Assembly: GCA_930367215.1 (NCBI GenBank)
Contig: OV884058.1
Location: 172,590,478-172,654,477 of the forward strand
Reading direction: 5' to 3'
DNA: 64,000 bases
DNA from: Pollenia angustigena
Taxonomy: Eukaryota; Arthropoda; Insecta; Diptera; Polleniidae
Under the pieces are notes generated by a model that saw only the letters and a list, made by a program, of their open reading frames with translations, had not been told where the DNA came from and made no database searches. The position numbers were made by a program, and so were the translations under genes. Each line of letters begins with the position of its first letter. Positions within the stretch are counted from its first letter, which is position 1. Below are positions 24,214 through 35,865 of the stretch, piece after piece.

Positions 24214-25482
24214 CTATTGACGGACATCCCTTCGTACGTTTCCCTGACTATTGCGATTACAGTTGGGACATGTTGGTTTATAAGTGTCCCTGGCACCACA
24301 ACCATAGCAAAATACTTTTCTAATCTCCATACATTCTATGTTAGTATGTCCTTTCTTTTCGCAGTTCCAACATTTAGGATTATGTTGAACTGCACAAACT
24401 TCAGTTTGTGTCACTGTCAAATCGTCTAGGTCGTCATTGTGTCCAGTGATTTCCGCAACACGTGCCTTCACAGATTTTCTATTTTCCAAAGCATGTACAT
24501 TTTTCATAAACTTTTCGTGCCTCTGAACTTCCTTACGAAGTCGTGAAACATTGTGGATTTCCAAATGTAACAGTTCGTGACGTATTTCTAACTTTAAATT
24601 ACGCAACATTGTCTCGCACAAATCACCGTCAGATATAGGAAATTTTAATTTGTCAGTCAACGCCGAAATTGCTTCAAAATATTCGTCAAATGTTTCATTC
24701 GGTTTTTGTCTGCGACGTCGGATATCCTCCAATATATCGAAATCCGTATAGTCTACTTTGTACTCGTTTTTCAAGTCATTCGTCAAAGTTATCCAGTCAA
24801 TGTTATCATGTGTACGTTGATAGCGCCAATACCAAACTAAAGCTTTGCCTTCAAATAAACAATGAGCATGGTCATCTAAAATTCTGAAGTCTCCACCTAA
24901 AGTCTTTGTCGTGAGTATATTGACGCGATAAATAAATTCATCCACAGGGATCAAATTGTCATGTCCTGAGAATTTTATTCGCCAATTGCGAATTATATTT
25001 AATACCTTTTCCGCATAAAAAGGATCTTGTGAACTTCCATTAGAACGTGGAGATGAATTTGTATGTCTGTTAAAGGAATTAGTAGTATTATCTGAAGAAT
25101 TGTGGTTATTTACGTTAGACCCGATGTTGGAAATATTTTTATCATGAAACATAGATCTTAATTCATTTGATATGAAATCTTGCATTTCACCACGAAAACT
25201 ATTTAAAGATTCAGATATTATTTGTCTAAATTGAGGATTATTGTTTATACCAATTTCGGGCTGTACGTTATTTGTGTTAACAACCGGAGCAATATTTTTC
25301 CCTCTAGAACGTGTACCCTGTGCTACTGATGTTGATGGATTATTAGATCCATTCCTTTCCATCCGATTTGAATTGTTTTGATCAAAGGCAAGTGTATTAT
25401 TAGAACCTATGTCTACTGTGAAACTAACGTTTGCTGGTTGGTCCAAGTTTGCCAAATTTTCACGACTTCTCGTAAGAGGCAT
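24214..25482 (-). CDS. gag: Gag polyprotein of the Ty3/gypsy element
   Basis: A 422-codon open frame starting MPLTRSREN. The N-terminal ~130 residues are Asn/Ser-rich. The middle (about 150-330) is a capsid-like retrotransposon gag domain with a conserved W-rich part (ALVWYWRYQRTH) and 'RRRRQKPNETFDEYFEAI'. The C-terminus carries a CCHC zinc knuckle (CWNCEKKGHTNIEC) and a second Cys cluster (CYGCG...CPNC) that lacks the usual His. It is intact by reading frame, unlike the following pol. Gag would coat the element RNA in cytoplasmic particles; pol would be made by -1 frameshifting, inferred from the relative frames. Confidence 0.9.
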   Translation of the reverse strand: MPLTRSRENLANLDQPANVSFTVDIGSNNTLAFDQNNSNRMERNGSNNPSTSVAQGTRSRGKNIAPVVNTNNVQPEIGINNNPQFRQIISESLNSFRGEMQDFISNELRSMFHDKNISNIGSNVNNHNSSDNTTNSFNRHTNSSPRSNGSSQDPFYAEKVLNIIRNWRIKFSGHDNLIPVDEFIYRVNILTTKTLGGDFRILDDHAHCLFEGKALVWYWRYQRTHDNIDWITLTNDLKNEYKVDYTDFDILEDIRRRRQKPNETFDEYFEAISALTDKLKFPISDGDLCETMLRNLKLEIRHELLHLEIHNVSRLRKEVQRHEKFMKNVHALENRKSVKARVAEITGHNDDLDDLTVTQTEVCAVQHNPKCWNCEKKGHTNIECMEIRKVFCYGCGARDTYKPTCPNCNRNSQGNVRRDVRQ

Positions 25483-26097
25483 TTTATATTATATATTATT
25501 AAGTTAAGTAAAATATGCAAATATATGAATTCCACTACTTCATTTAGTTATTATAGATTGGTTAATATAAAAATAACATTTTTATATAAAAAAAAACTAA
25601 ACTTCACACAAAACAAAATATCAAATCTGCACAATTGAAACAAAAAAAAAAAAAAAATTAATGAACCTTAGTTATATTATATGAGTAGATATTCAGTATA
25701 CCCAAATATAAAAATCTCAAACATAAACAAACTAAAGTAAATTTTGAAGAAGAACTAATTCCAAAACGACAAACTTTTTGTTAAGTTTTTGTGGGTTTAA
25801 CTTCGAAATCTTCCAAATTTAAATATCCCAGACAAAAGATCTTAACTGAAAAGGAAAATAAAATTATTCTATTTATTATATGGTAAAGATTTTCCAAATT
25901 TAGAAAAATCTCCAAATCCAATATGATGAAATAGAATGAAAGAAATAAAAAAAAAATGTAATCAATATCACGATCGATAAAAGTTTTTCATGATTGCATC
26001 AGCTCAAATTAAATACTTTATAAAAAGTATTAAATTTCAAGATACATATGTATCAAAATTTAAAGTATTAGTCAAAACTAAACCGTTTTATGCTGAT
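25483..26097 (-). other. 5' leader of the retrotransposon
   Basis: AT-rich untranslated leader between the primer-binding site and gag. No upstream frame of significance was seen. It should contain packaging and dimerisation signals by analogy, but none can be identified by eye. Confidence 0.6.
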
Positions 26098-26115
26098 GCC
26101 CCACGTTGGGCGCCA
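26098..26115 (-). promoter_or_regulatory. Primer-binding site for tRNA-Lys(CUU)
   Basis: The minus strand reads TGGCGCCCAACGTGGGGC (18 bases), the complement of the 3' end (with CCA) of the insect tRNA-Lys(CUU), as I remember its T-arm and acceptor. It lies 9 bases inside the U5 end of the right-hand LTR, so it fixes that LTR as the 5' one and the coding direction as minus. No equivalent site borders the left LTR. Confidence 0.85.
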
Positions 26116-26124
26116 TTAAATTTA

Positions 26125-27863
26125 TGTGATGGCTCAAAATTCCTTATTCCTACTTGTTGAAAAACGCTGCTACCTATATAACCGGCCGTGCTCAGGGAAT
26201 GGGGTGGAATCTTTGTTTACAACAAAGTAGGTTAAAGCCAGATCCATAAAATTAAATTTAGGTAGCAAAATACCCTCTAATATTGACCACTTATAAAATT
26301 AACAAACAAAAAAAAAAAAAAATAATAATTTATAAATAAAAATAATATAATATCAAGGTGAAGTTTAGATAAGAGAGTTAAATGATGGTATACACTCTCG
26401 AGGTCATTACCCACCCAACCATGCTATCTTTTAATGTTTAAGATAGCCCAAAATTACCCTTTCTATAATAATCTAAATTTTTCGTGGAATAAAATCAAAA
26501 TTTAAAAGTCCATTATATGAAATTACATTTATTCAAGAAGAAAATTTGTTAATATGTGTAAATTTAAACATTAAAAAAAATAATGATCTTGCTTTGAAGT
26601 AATTATAAATTTATAAACAAATTATTAATTATTGTCTAATTTTTTAAGTGATTAAAAAAAAACTGAATTTATAAGGATAAAGAATTAATTATGAGAAATT
26701 GAGATATGACATTTTTACACAACAATTAAATTATAATCGAAAAAGGTTAAAAGAAATTTCAAACAAAAAAAAAAAAAAAAAAGTTATAAAATTAAATATA
26801 TATGTATGTATATATATTTTCTTTAAGTGTATTAGTTTAAATTATACGTTTTACGCATTATTGAATATCAAGTGTGTGTGAAAATTTTAGGATACAAATA
26901 AAAGAACTAGTAAAAACTTCTAATGTATGACTCACCATTTAAAATCCATCGATGACATAAGGCCTTGTGTCCTCTGGAATTTGGTAGAACTTGATTTTAC
27001 AACAATTCATATTCTAAATTTTCACTTAGTATATGGCAGGTGTATTGTCTTGTTGATGAATTACGTTAAAATTTAGACAATTAATATAAACAATTTAGAA
27101 AAATTCATTAATAAAACATTTTAATAATTTAGATATCATAAAAAAAAAAAAATTAGCTTTACTTTAAATTACTTAACTGATTTTTAGTGATAAAATTCTC
27201 AGTGTAGATCAAAATTTACCAATTTAGTTTAAATTTTCAAAGTTTCTTCTTTAAAATTTGAAATCTTGAATATTATGTATTTTTCCCCCAGAAAGTAATT
27301 TTAGATGATGATTTAATTTGTATGCTATTTTCTAATATAACATCCTTCAAGTGCTTTAATTAATATTTGTGAAATAGGTCTTCATAATCTGCGATTTGAA
27401 GCAATATTAAGCGGAAATTTTAGGTTGTTTACATAGATTCCAATATTGTTTGCAATTTGATGACCCAAAGAAACGTATAACGGTGTAACAATATTATCCT
27501 TTATTAAGATTTATCCAGTCCTTTGTATAATATATCTTTGGCAAACAGATATAAAATTATCCGTAACTGGATAAACTTTCCAGTGAGGAAAGGATGTATT
27601 TCGTTTCGACCTCCGGGAAAATAAATTATATATTTCGTATATTTAAAAAAATTACAAACCGGACCTTTAAACTAAAGCGACTGTTCTCCTCAATAATTTT
27701 TATCTTTTTTTCAAAAACAAAAATTTTCTTCTTGACTTATGTTTCAAATATTTCTATTCTCAAAATTTAATTCTTTTTTTTTTTTTTTTTTTTTTTTTAT
27801 TTTTTTAACATAAAGTATAAATTCATGTGCACAGTATTGAAGTATTAATAGCACGACCTCACA
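26125..27863 (-). repeat. Right LTR copy = 5' LTR
   Basis: 1739 bp, bounded TGTGATGG...CCTCACA on the + strand. The U5 end faces the primer-binding site and gag, as expected for a 5' LTR on the minus strand. The promoter should lie in this repeat, but no TATA or initiator could be chosen with confidence. The LTR is unusually long for the superfamily, as in the Osvaldo/Ulysses-type elements of Drosophila (inference). Confidence 0.85.
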
Positions 27864-27867
27864 AGGT

Positions 27868-28942
27868 ATAAGTGATCAATAAATACGATTTTGTGTTGAT
27901 CGCATATGAGAAGAGTAAATCGTTTTTGTGTCCACACCTCCAGAAGTGGAGAGGGTATTATTTGTTCCAGTGTTGCCACTTTGTGGGTAATAACCCGAAT
28001 TTAGTGTAATTTTTAATCTCGTGGGTAGAGCGTGGGTTATTTCTTTGAGGTGTAGATCAGGTGTAATTGGAAATTCTTTAATTTTAAAACAAATAATAAA
28101 CGGATTTGATTTTATTGATAAAATTTATAGCATTTAAGATATTGTATAATTTATATATATAAAATTGTTGAGTGAGTGACAGACTCATGCAACATCGCCC
28201 AGCCCAAACCGCTGACCCTAGAAACTTGAAATTTTGACTAGCGATTGGTCACTCCCCAAATCGATCCACTAAGACGGGATTTTTCGAAATTCGAATGTTT
28301 AGGGGGTAAAAAAGGTAAAAAAGTTAAAATTCGGTGACCTTATATCTCCAAAACTAAAATAGATGCAAAATAAATGTAATACTTATGGTTGTTCTTTAGA
28401 AAAATAAGCGAACAAGTGTCTGGTACTTTTATGAAATTTGGCCCTATTAGGGAGTAAACGGGTAAAATCTGAATTTTAGTGCTTTTTTGCCACCCCATCT
28501 ATCTTTTGAACCAATAAACATAGAAACAAAGTTAATACCACATTTGAAACTTATAAACAAAAAAACGTATACGAATTTGGTACTTTTTCGAAATTCGAAC
28601 ATTTAAAGGGTGAAAATCGTAACTATTTGGGTACTTTTTTATACAAAGCATCTTCCTCCATTAATTGACACATTCGTACTAAATTATGGGCTACCACTAC
28701 AATACTGACATTTTTGATACTTAAATGGGGGAAAAATAAAGTACCCAAAAAAGGAAATACGGGAAATTTGACATTTTTCTTTAGCTTTTTGGTTCTACTA
28801 AAGTAGCGGGTTAAATGCTAGAATTTAAAAAAGTTTAAACCTAGAAAACTAAACTTTGGCCTAAAAATATGTCCACGAAGAAAAAGGAGACGCTAACGAA
28901 GTAGCTTGTGTATGCCAGTATACTATAAAGTTTTGAGATTAA
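27868..28942. repeat. Old dispersed repeat-like sequence, no gene
   Basis: From about 28170 the text 'gagtgagtgacagactcatg', then repeated 'ggtaaaaaa', 'ttcgaaattcgaa' and 'tctatcttttgaacc' blocks, is of the same style as 2090-2745. It is probably an eroded repeat; no protein or precise ends could be defined. Confidence 0.4.
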
Positions 28943-29149
28943 GGCCCGTTTTCAAAACTTACCGATAGCTTAGACTTTAAGCGGCATTTTAAAAAGAGTT
29001 TCATTATTAAAACTTTACTTTAACCTAAGTGGGCGATAAAGTGAATTCATCCTTCCTGGTAGGTTAAAGTTAAGTTGTAATAATGAAATATTTTTTATGC
29101 GGCCGATAAAATGCTACCTGAAGCTAACGGTAAGTTGTGAAAAGGGGCC
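28943..29149. mobile_element. Harbinger-type MITE, copy 2
   Basis: 207 bp, with ends GGCCCGTTTTCAAAACTTAC / ...GTTGTGAAAAGGGGCC and TAA on both sides (28940-28942 and 29150-29152). Its interior is alignable with copy 1 at 2751-2969 (shared 'gtttcattattaaaa', 'taggttaaagt'). Non-coding. Confidence 0.8.
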
Positions 29150-30376
29150 TAACAATATCTTAAATGGTAAAACCAAAGTCACTTTTTAAGAATTCCATAG
29201 TTTATAGAGCAAAATATTGAGTGATTGGCTCCAGAGTGCCAGTGATTTAAGAACCGAAGTTTATTTGAAAAAAGGTATTCATTAAAAAAAACTCCTAGAG
29301 GAAGATTTGTTTCCAATATTACAAAAAGTACATAATGAGTTTTGTATTCGCTTTAACATTTAAAATGCTGTAGTTGAGAAATTTTTAGGGCCGTTAACAT
29401 TTGTTGAACTTATTTGAAAAACAGACTGCTATCTGAAACCATTACAGGAATTTTATTTACTTAATAAAGTATACAAAGGAACGGCAATGAACATTTTGAA
29501 CTTTGCCCAGATATATGAAAGTAGAACTTGTTATTTTAAGTTTTTAATTAATTTTTATTACTGTATTGGAGGTCTTTATTGTAATTTTTGATAAATTATT
29601 TTGAATTACTATATGAATCTTAATAGTATGACTAACATTGGTATTATTTAAGTAAATAAGATATTGTGAGTTTGTACTGATGTGTTTAACACATTCAATT
29701 ATTTGTTTTAGTATACCAATCGATTTAGCATCAGTATCTGAGTCGTCGCTTTTGCTGGCTGGTTGTCTGTCCATGTAGACATTTGGGCAAAGTACAAGCA
29801 ATTTTTAAGATCCATGAAGTTGTTTTAAATAGAGTCTTTCTGCTCATAATCCATTTGGGCCAAATAAATTTTGGTTCAACCTATTGTTACGTTTTTCCTT
29901 TAACAAACGCGTTTCGGTTTACACCCTTTATAACAAACCATTGAGTTCTTTAAATTGCAAATCAAAATTAATAAACACACTTATTTTAGTGAACAAATTT
30001 TATTGAAATTAATTAAAACGTTCACAATTTTTATCCAAACAAACTAAGCTAATTATTCATGAGCCACCCCCGTTTATATTTCAAAATTATTTCTAGACTT
30101 TTCCTGAACCTCCCTGTAATAACAATTTATTATATCCAAAAACCATTTCTGGAAATGACTGGGAAATTCATGTTGGAATTATTTTAAAGTAACTGTTAAG
30201 TCTAAGTACACTTTTAGGCGGTAATACAGATTTGTTGAAAACTATACATGACAATTTTAAGTAACTTATATGACATAAAACTTTTAAGATAACTTATAAC
30301 TAGAACTATAAATAGTTCTTAGACAATTTAACTTTCGTAACACTATATTATCTTACGAAATTAATTTTGGAATCTG
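29150..30376. other. No gene recognised
   Basis: AT-rich; an 85-codon minus frame near 29544-29801 has no recognisable domain. No repeat boundary was seen. Confidence 0.45.
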
Positions 30377-30616
30377 GGGCCCGATTCTGGCAGTCGTGAT
30401 CGAGTACTTTATCGATTCGGAAGCAATTTAATATCTAATTATCTCAGTCAATACTGTACAAATCGAAATAATTTTTTCAGTGTTGTAAAGCATTAATTTG
30501 AGTTTCACAATACTGAAAAATTAAGTTCGATTCGTTCAGTATCGACTGAAAGAATTAGAAATAAAATTGCTTTCAAATCGAGAAAGTACTCGATCACGAC
30601 TGTCAGAATTAGGCCC
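30377..30616. mobile_element. Short TIR element with about 50-bp arms
   Basis: 240 bp. The left arm GGGCCCGATTCTGGCAGTCG and what follows (TGATCGAGTACTTT...) is matched by the inverted right arm ending ...CAGAATTAGGCCC, about 90% identical over 50 bases. The interior is only about 140 bases. No target duplication was clear. Confidence 0.7.
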
Positions 30617-31198
30617 AGTCCATTTTTTGATCATGGTTCACATAAAAAGAAAAAAAAAAGAAAAATAGCTAATATGTCTTGGCAAAATTTTGTGCTTGGA
30701 TATAAAGCAATAAACATGTATAAACATTTCGAAATCTAGTCAGAATGATAAATAGTATCAAGGTTATTGTATAGGTAATTCAAAGAATATGATATTAGCA
30801 AGAACTTCTTTAAATTCACATACTTATGTTATTATTTATGAAAAAATCAATCAAATATACCCAGAAATTTATAAATTTTTGTAAAAACTGCACTTTAAAT
30901 CGTCAATACAGAATACTACATGACAACTTTGTATTATAAAACCATTTTGTTGTAATAACCAATGGTAAAAGCACATTTTTATTGCGTGCAATTCATTTTA
31001 TTTTAGTTTAAAGTCCTTTAAAGTAAGAGCAGCATCAGACATTGTTATATGTTGTGACTCTAGACGACAAATGTATTTATGGAATATAAAGGATTGGCCA
31101 AAAGTAACCACAATCCAGCATATGGATCATGAAAAAAATTTTTGCAATGTCATCGGGCTCCGTTTTTGAGGGAGAAAATATGCTTTAAATGAAACAAA
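30617..31198. other. No gene recognised
   Basis: AT-rich spacer between TIR elements with no supported feature. Confidence 0.4.
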
Positions 31199-31799
31199 CA
31201 CAGAAAAAAGTAAAAAAAAAGGTTTTGATCACCAAAATAATTGAAACAAGCAAAAAAATTGTTTAATTTTGCACCTATCACCGAAATGATTATACCAATT
31301 ACTCAAGCATGCAAAAATTGCAAAACAAGGATTTTTTTCCAATTAAAAAGTTTTTACATTTTAATTACAAAAATAATTGAAAAAATTATTAATATTAAAC
31401 AATATTTTAATTGAATCAATTAACAAATAAATTAAAAAAAAAATCTATATTTTAATTGAATGAATTACTAACGGTATTGATTACAATACAGAAAATTAAT
31501 TATTTAAATAATTGTATTGATTAAAACAGTGATTGATTTTTTGCATTAAATCGATTAAATTTTTAATTGAATAAATTAAACAGTGTATTTGAAATACAAT
31601 CTTAATTCAATTTCGCAAATTATTCAATCAAACAAATTGTTAATTGAATAAGTTTGTTAAATCAATTCAGTTGATGGTTAAATAAAGCAAAATAATAATA
31701 TTTAAAAAATATGTTTTATTTAAATATGGTTTAAAAATAACTTGTCAAAGTTATTTACGGGAATACAAAATTTACTACTAAGATTTTTGTATGACGTGC

Positions 31800-32020
31800 T
31801 AAATTCCCAATTTTCCATATTTGATAAATACACCGAAATTTATTGTTGAGGGACAGCTAGCCTCTATGCGCATTCACTGGTTGCTTAGGCCAGATCATCA
31901 GGAAACCTTTTCCAAAGATTTTAGAAAAGCTAAAAATATTATACAAATAAAACCCTAAAGCGAATAAGAATTTTAAACACTCAAAGTCTTACTTGTAACA
32001 ATATCATAACTTGTTTTATT
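31800..32020. repeat. Dispersed repeat, copy 2 of 3
   Basis: Shares 'aaattcccaatttt', 'cgaaatttattgttgaggg', 'ctatgcgcattcactggttgcttaggccaga', 'cgaataagaatt' and 'ttacttgtaacaatatca' with 52235-52450, in the same order. A shorter part is at 18225-18295. It is non-coding and of unknown type. Confidence 0.7.
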
Positions 32021-32551
32021 TATTTAATTACAATAACTCATGCTTAATTGTACAAATTTTGGAAGATTTTTTTGACAAAGGAATTTCATACATACAACTT
32101 TGTATTAAATTGTAGAATAACTCTGATTCTTCAGGGTATTCAAGATTGAAAAGAAAAAACTGTTTTTGTTGTGTAATTTGGCTGTACTTTTTTCACCTAT
32201 TCACTTTAAACGCACAACATGAAATGACGCCAAAAATAATTCAAGAATTAACAAACAAACAAAGAAAATAAACACCAAATTTCGATTGCGACCATAGCCA
32301 CCGTCAACAATTTGGTCAGCCAAAAGGCGATTTTTTATTTTACGCATAATATACATATGTATGTAGGCTCATTATTGACATTGGTGGTGGTCATAATTGT
32401 AATTCGTCTATAACAAATCTCAGTTCATTTTGTTGATAGTTTTTTTTTCACGCGACGCTTACTGTTCTTTTTGATGACAAAAACATGTGTGTTTGTGTGT
32501 ATGTACATGTAAGGGCAAAGACAATAAATTTATAAAGATGTTGGTTGTACT

Positions 32552-33896
32552 CAGGGTTGATAAAGTTGGTACAATTGTACTTTTTTTGGTACAATTCATA
32601 ACTAAAAAGTACGCTGGTACCCCCGTGATTAATTTTTTTTTTTTAAATCATTGTTTTTTTATTTATTTTTAATATCCTAAGCTAATCCCGCGAAGCTTTT
32701 TCGCTTGTCTGCAGGAAAGAAACCAGAGTCTCCTCTGGTGGGAATCGAACCCACAACCCCGGTGCTGATAGACTAGCACACTACCAGCTAGCCTACCGGG
32801 GCACTCTAAATTTGGTACTATTTCTAAATTTTTTAAACCTACATATTTATAAATGATATAAAATGGCAACTCATGTTTACTGTCCAATGAATTTAAGCGC
32901 AGTTTTGTGTTTGGTGCAAAAAGTCTTGCGAAAATACAAAATGTCGAAGCTTTTTTATAAAATCTAAGGGAAACTCTATTTTTTGTTGTTGGATTTAACA
33001 AAACAGCTATGAAATTTAGCATTTGCTCTTTTACAAGACCATTTGCCCCAAACACTGAACTCCGCTATTGTGAATAGATCTTTGCACTTGTTCATTGAAT
33101 GTTTGCTTATGCCACATTTTTAATTAAGTATCAGCGGCAGCATAAAAGCGTGCATTTTCTGATGATATTGACAAGTTTTTAAAAGATATAAGAAACCACT
33201 TCTGCAAAAGTTTTACATAGTAAAAAAGACGACTTCCTCTCAATTCAAGATTATTCGTCAACAAGATGGTCAAGAAGTAATCAACAGAATTTTGGAACAG
33301 TGGGAACCCACTCCATTATTATTTTACTCCGAATTATTTTGAAGGAGATTTAACAAGCGCTTTATTAAATTTTATTGTATTCGGACTTTCTTCTCCTTTC
33401 CAGTTTCTGTAGTACATATTGAACATTTTAAGCACAATAAATTTGGAAATGCAATCCGAAGATGCTCGTATGCACATATTTTTAGAACGCTTAAAAATTT
33501 TATTTTCGTTTAAAAATTGAGATTTAATTTTGAGAAATATTCGTAAATTTTCCACAAAAAAGACGATAAATTCTAAAAAGTGTATAACAACGCTCTCTGG
33601 CGGCAATCCAAAATAAAAATTAATGGATTTCTCGACCCTAAAAACCGCATGATACAGGTCTGGTTAGACCAAATTCAATTTGTTTGCCTCTATTCTTGAA
33701 TATTTTGGAAAACTAACAACCCTTTTATTATGTATAATTAATGTACAAATGAATTTAAAGTACCTTTTGTTTTTGTTGTATTAAATTTTTGTTTTAAAAA
33801 TTTTATAAAAAAAATGATTTAGTACTATTAGGGCCGAAAAAGTACGATTTTAAAAGTTCGTTGGTACGATATTGGTTTTCTCATTTATCATCCCTG
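32552..33896. mobile_element. hAT-like non-autonomous element, 8-bp duplication
   Basis: The ends are CAGGGTTGATAAAG and, inverted, CAGGGATGATAAAT. The 8-bp flanks are GTTGTACT (32544-32551) and GTTGCACT (33897-33904), 7/8 identical. CAGGG-type ends with an 8-bp duplication are the hAT signature. The 1345-bp interior has no transposase and contains a SINE at 32670-32802. Confidence 0.75.
32670..32802 (-). mobile_element. tRNA-derived SINE
   Basis: On the minus strand the sequence starts GCCCCGGTAGGCTAGCTGGT, with a box A-like TAGCTGGTAGTG, and has a good box B (GGGTTCGATTCCC) inside a T-arm-like stem, followed by a non-tRNA body and an A-rich tail (ttaaaaataaataaaaaaac). The 5' acceptor strand has no 3' partner, so it is not a functional tRNA gene. 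It would be transcribed by RNA polymerase III and mobilised by a LINE. Confidence 0.72.
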
Positions 33897-34157
33897 GTTG
33901 CACTTGTAACATTTTTCGCAAACTGTTGATGAGGGAGGAAAGCAAGGATAAAGCAACAAAGTGTTCAATTCAAACAAACGAGTTGATGGATTGAATTAAA
34001 CTTATAATTAAAATTAAGCTAAAAATCAAGTAAAATTTTAATTGAAAAAAAATATTTTTTTTTAATTCAATCAATTAAGAACGTAATCAAATCTATTTTA
34101 AAATTCAAAAATCACTATTAATTGAAAAAAAAAACTGCCAATAATTTTTTCTGTGAA

Positions 34158-34855
34158 CAGTTTTAGAATTCGATCTAACGCTGGAACTTAAAGTTTTTGA
34201 GTTTACATAAGGACAATTCACTACAAATAGGACAATCTACGGTTCTTTTTTTTTTAAAAAATCTTAAAGGACATTGTAATAAGAAAAAGGACTGTCCTCT
34301 TAAAAAAAGGGAGAATGATCTTCGTTATTATATTAATGTCTAAAACTCATAATATAATTGTGTTTTGCTATAACCATAATTGCATATTGGTACTCTTAAT
34401 AATAATAAGTATTTACAGACTACTGTGATGTAGGGTATCAAATGTTCTAAGCTCGTCTATGTACTTTCTAATTGTATTTTATTCTTAAATTTGTTTTTAT
34501 AATTAAACGTTAATTTGATATCAGGTGTTATTTCATTTAAATTGGGTAATTTTGCGTCATCTCAAGTGTAGATTTTTTTTTTCGAATCACATATGTAGAA
34601 GTATTGATTCTCGACCCACTTTTTGGTATACCAATGTCGACTCAGTAAATCTTTCTTAATTAGTAATAATAGGTATAAGAGATAAGGTATAAAGGAGAAA
34701 AGGAACTCATGGATCAAATTTATCGATTTAGTAAAGTATGTAAGCTTAATATCCATATTCAGAATAATTTTGTCCAAGAACCCTAGTGTTCTGGGATATA
34801 TTCAGAGACCGAATGACTCGTGGATCGAGTCAATACAGACTTTTTTTTCAAGCTC
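34158..34855. other. No gene recognised
   Basis: AT-rich; only short frames without recognisable domains. Confidence 0.4.
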
Positions 34856-35560
34856 GATGGCGAGGGTGCAGGTAAGGGAAGTAGTAGACGGCGGATAAAT
34901 CTTGTTGGCATACAAATCGACTGGATCGGATGGAATCTTTCCGGCCACATTACTGAATATGTGATGGAAATATCAGCCAGGTGTGTTCTTTGACTGGGAT
35001 ATTTGCTATTTGGTCTACATCAAGGCTCTGGATATTAGAAGATCATATAGAATCTCAGGCGAAGATATTGAAGACTGTAGAATTGACAGGGAGTAACATA
35101 ACTGGGGCTCGAAAGTCACAATATATGGAATCAACCAGTTGGCTCTTAGACCCTAAATAGGCTGTCTTGTGAATTCCAGGCTGCTGGATGATTTTAGGAG
35201 TGCTGAAGTGGAAATCTCAGGGGACTTTGCATTGATGCTGTTGCGTTGTGAATTGGCGAGACTGGGCTCGAAACGGAGGCTCCGTTCTGTGTGGAGACGG
35301 GTAGACCTCTATTGGGCTTTAATTTGGTAAAGATTAGGCCTGGGAGAATAGAGTGGACTATAGAGGCAAGGGAAATTTGGCCGTTGCCTAGGAGAATCGA
35401 TTCTAATTTCCTTCTAGGCAGTAGTAAGGTCTGCGTTAGAACCATTTAATATATTAGCACGGGCCACTGCATAATAGGCCGGATAGCGGTGGTAATGGTA
35501 TTTGACTCTTCCAATTAGTGTATGTAGAACGAGGAAACAGAGGAGATACAGACAGTTGAC
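34856..35560 (+). pseudogene. Non-LTR retrotransposon fragment, RNase H end of ORF2
   Basis: Conceptual translation with several stops and frameshifts gives 'KLDGEGAGKG' (about 34850), 'ELARLGSK' (about 35250-35275), the RNase H end motif 'ADxLARxGS' of R1/I/LOA-type LINEs, and 'ISTGHCIIGRIAV' (about 35450-35490), matching the 'LLTGHC.LG.H' motif that precedes a CCHC knuckle in these elements. The frame is too broken to be functional. GC content is higher than in the surroundings, as expected for a coding relic. Confidence 0.6.
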
Positions 35561-35865
35561 TTTAAATAATAAGTTCGCACCTTTCATTATACCTAGCCTA
35601 ACTTATCACAAAATAACTTATTCATTTGTCCGTCCTTTTTAAGTATTAATATGCTTTAAAGAGCTGCACTAGACTTCTTTTTTGTAAGAGGGAGAAAAAA
35701 TGTATTTTTGCCTTACGATCAACTGAAAAATTTTGAAAAAGGGTGTATTATTTTTTAATGGAAACTAACCCAATTCCCACTTGATTTTCAAAATATTTCT
35801 TACGTTACATCAGATCTCCTCTCTTATTACAAGACTAAGTTTTCTTTTTAAATGCACCAATATTA

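Larger units (their letters stand above)
19089..27867 (-). mobile_element. Ty3/gypsy retrotransposon with inverted LTRs
   Basis: The gag-pol body (20924-25482) runs on the minus strand. It is flanked by two 1.74-kb near-identical repeats, 19093-20828 and 26125-27863, which are in inverted rather than direct orientation. Each repeat is bounded by TGTGA...TCACA. The right copy is correctly placed as the 5' LTR, with its U5 end next to a tRNA-Lys primer site. The left copy is reversed, so both outer ends are U3 ends (TGTGAGG). The outermost bases are AGGT on both sides (19089-19092 and 27864-27867), a 4-bp duplication normal for this superfamily. That suggests the inverted form integrated as a unit, or that the left end was rearranged inside. 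An assembly artefact remains possible. Confidence 0.85.
31199..34157. mobile_element. Larger TIR element with ACACAGAAAAAA ends, carrying nested insertions
   Basis: The left end ACACAGAAAAAAGT (31199) and the inverted right end (TTATTTTTTCTGTG-like, near 34145-34157) resemble the ends of the element at 15226-16232. Subterminal AATTGAAT/AATTAAT motifs are dense on both sides. The interior contains the hAT-like element 32552-33896 and a copy of the three-copy dispersed repeat. Whether these ends form one element or belong to two is uncertain. Confidence 0.4.

Noticed and set aside
32670..32802. Functional tRNA gene
   Set aside because: Box A and B are present, but the acceptor stem has no 3' partner and a SINE-like body and A-rich tail follow. 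The same reasoning applies to 40985-41125.
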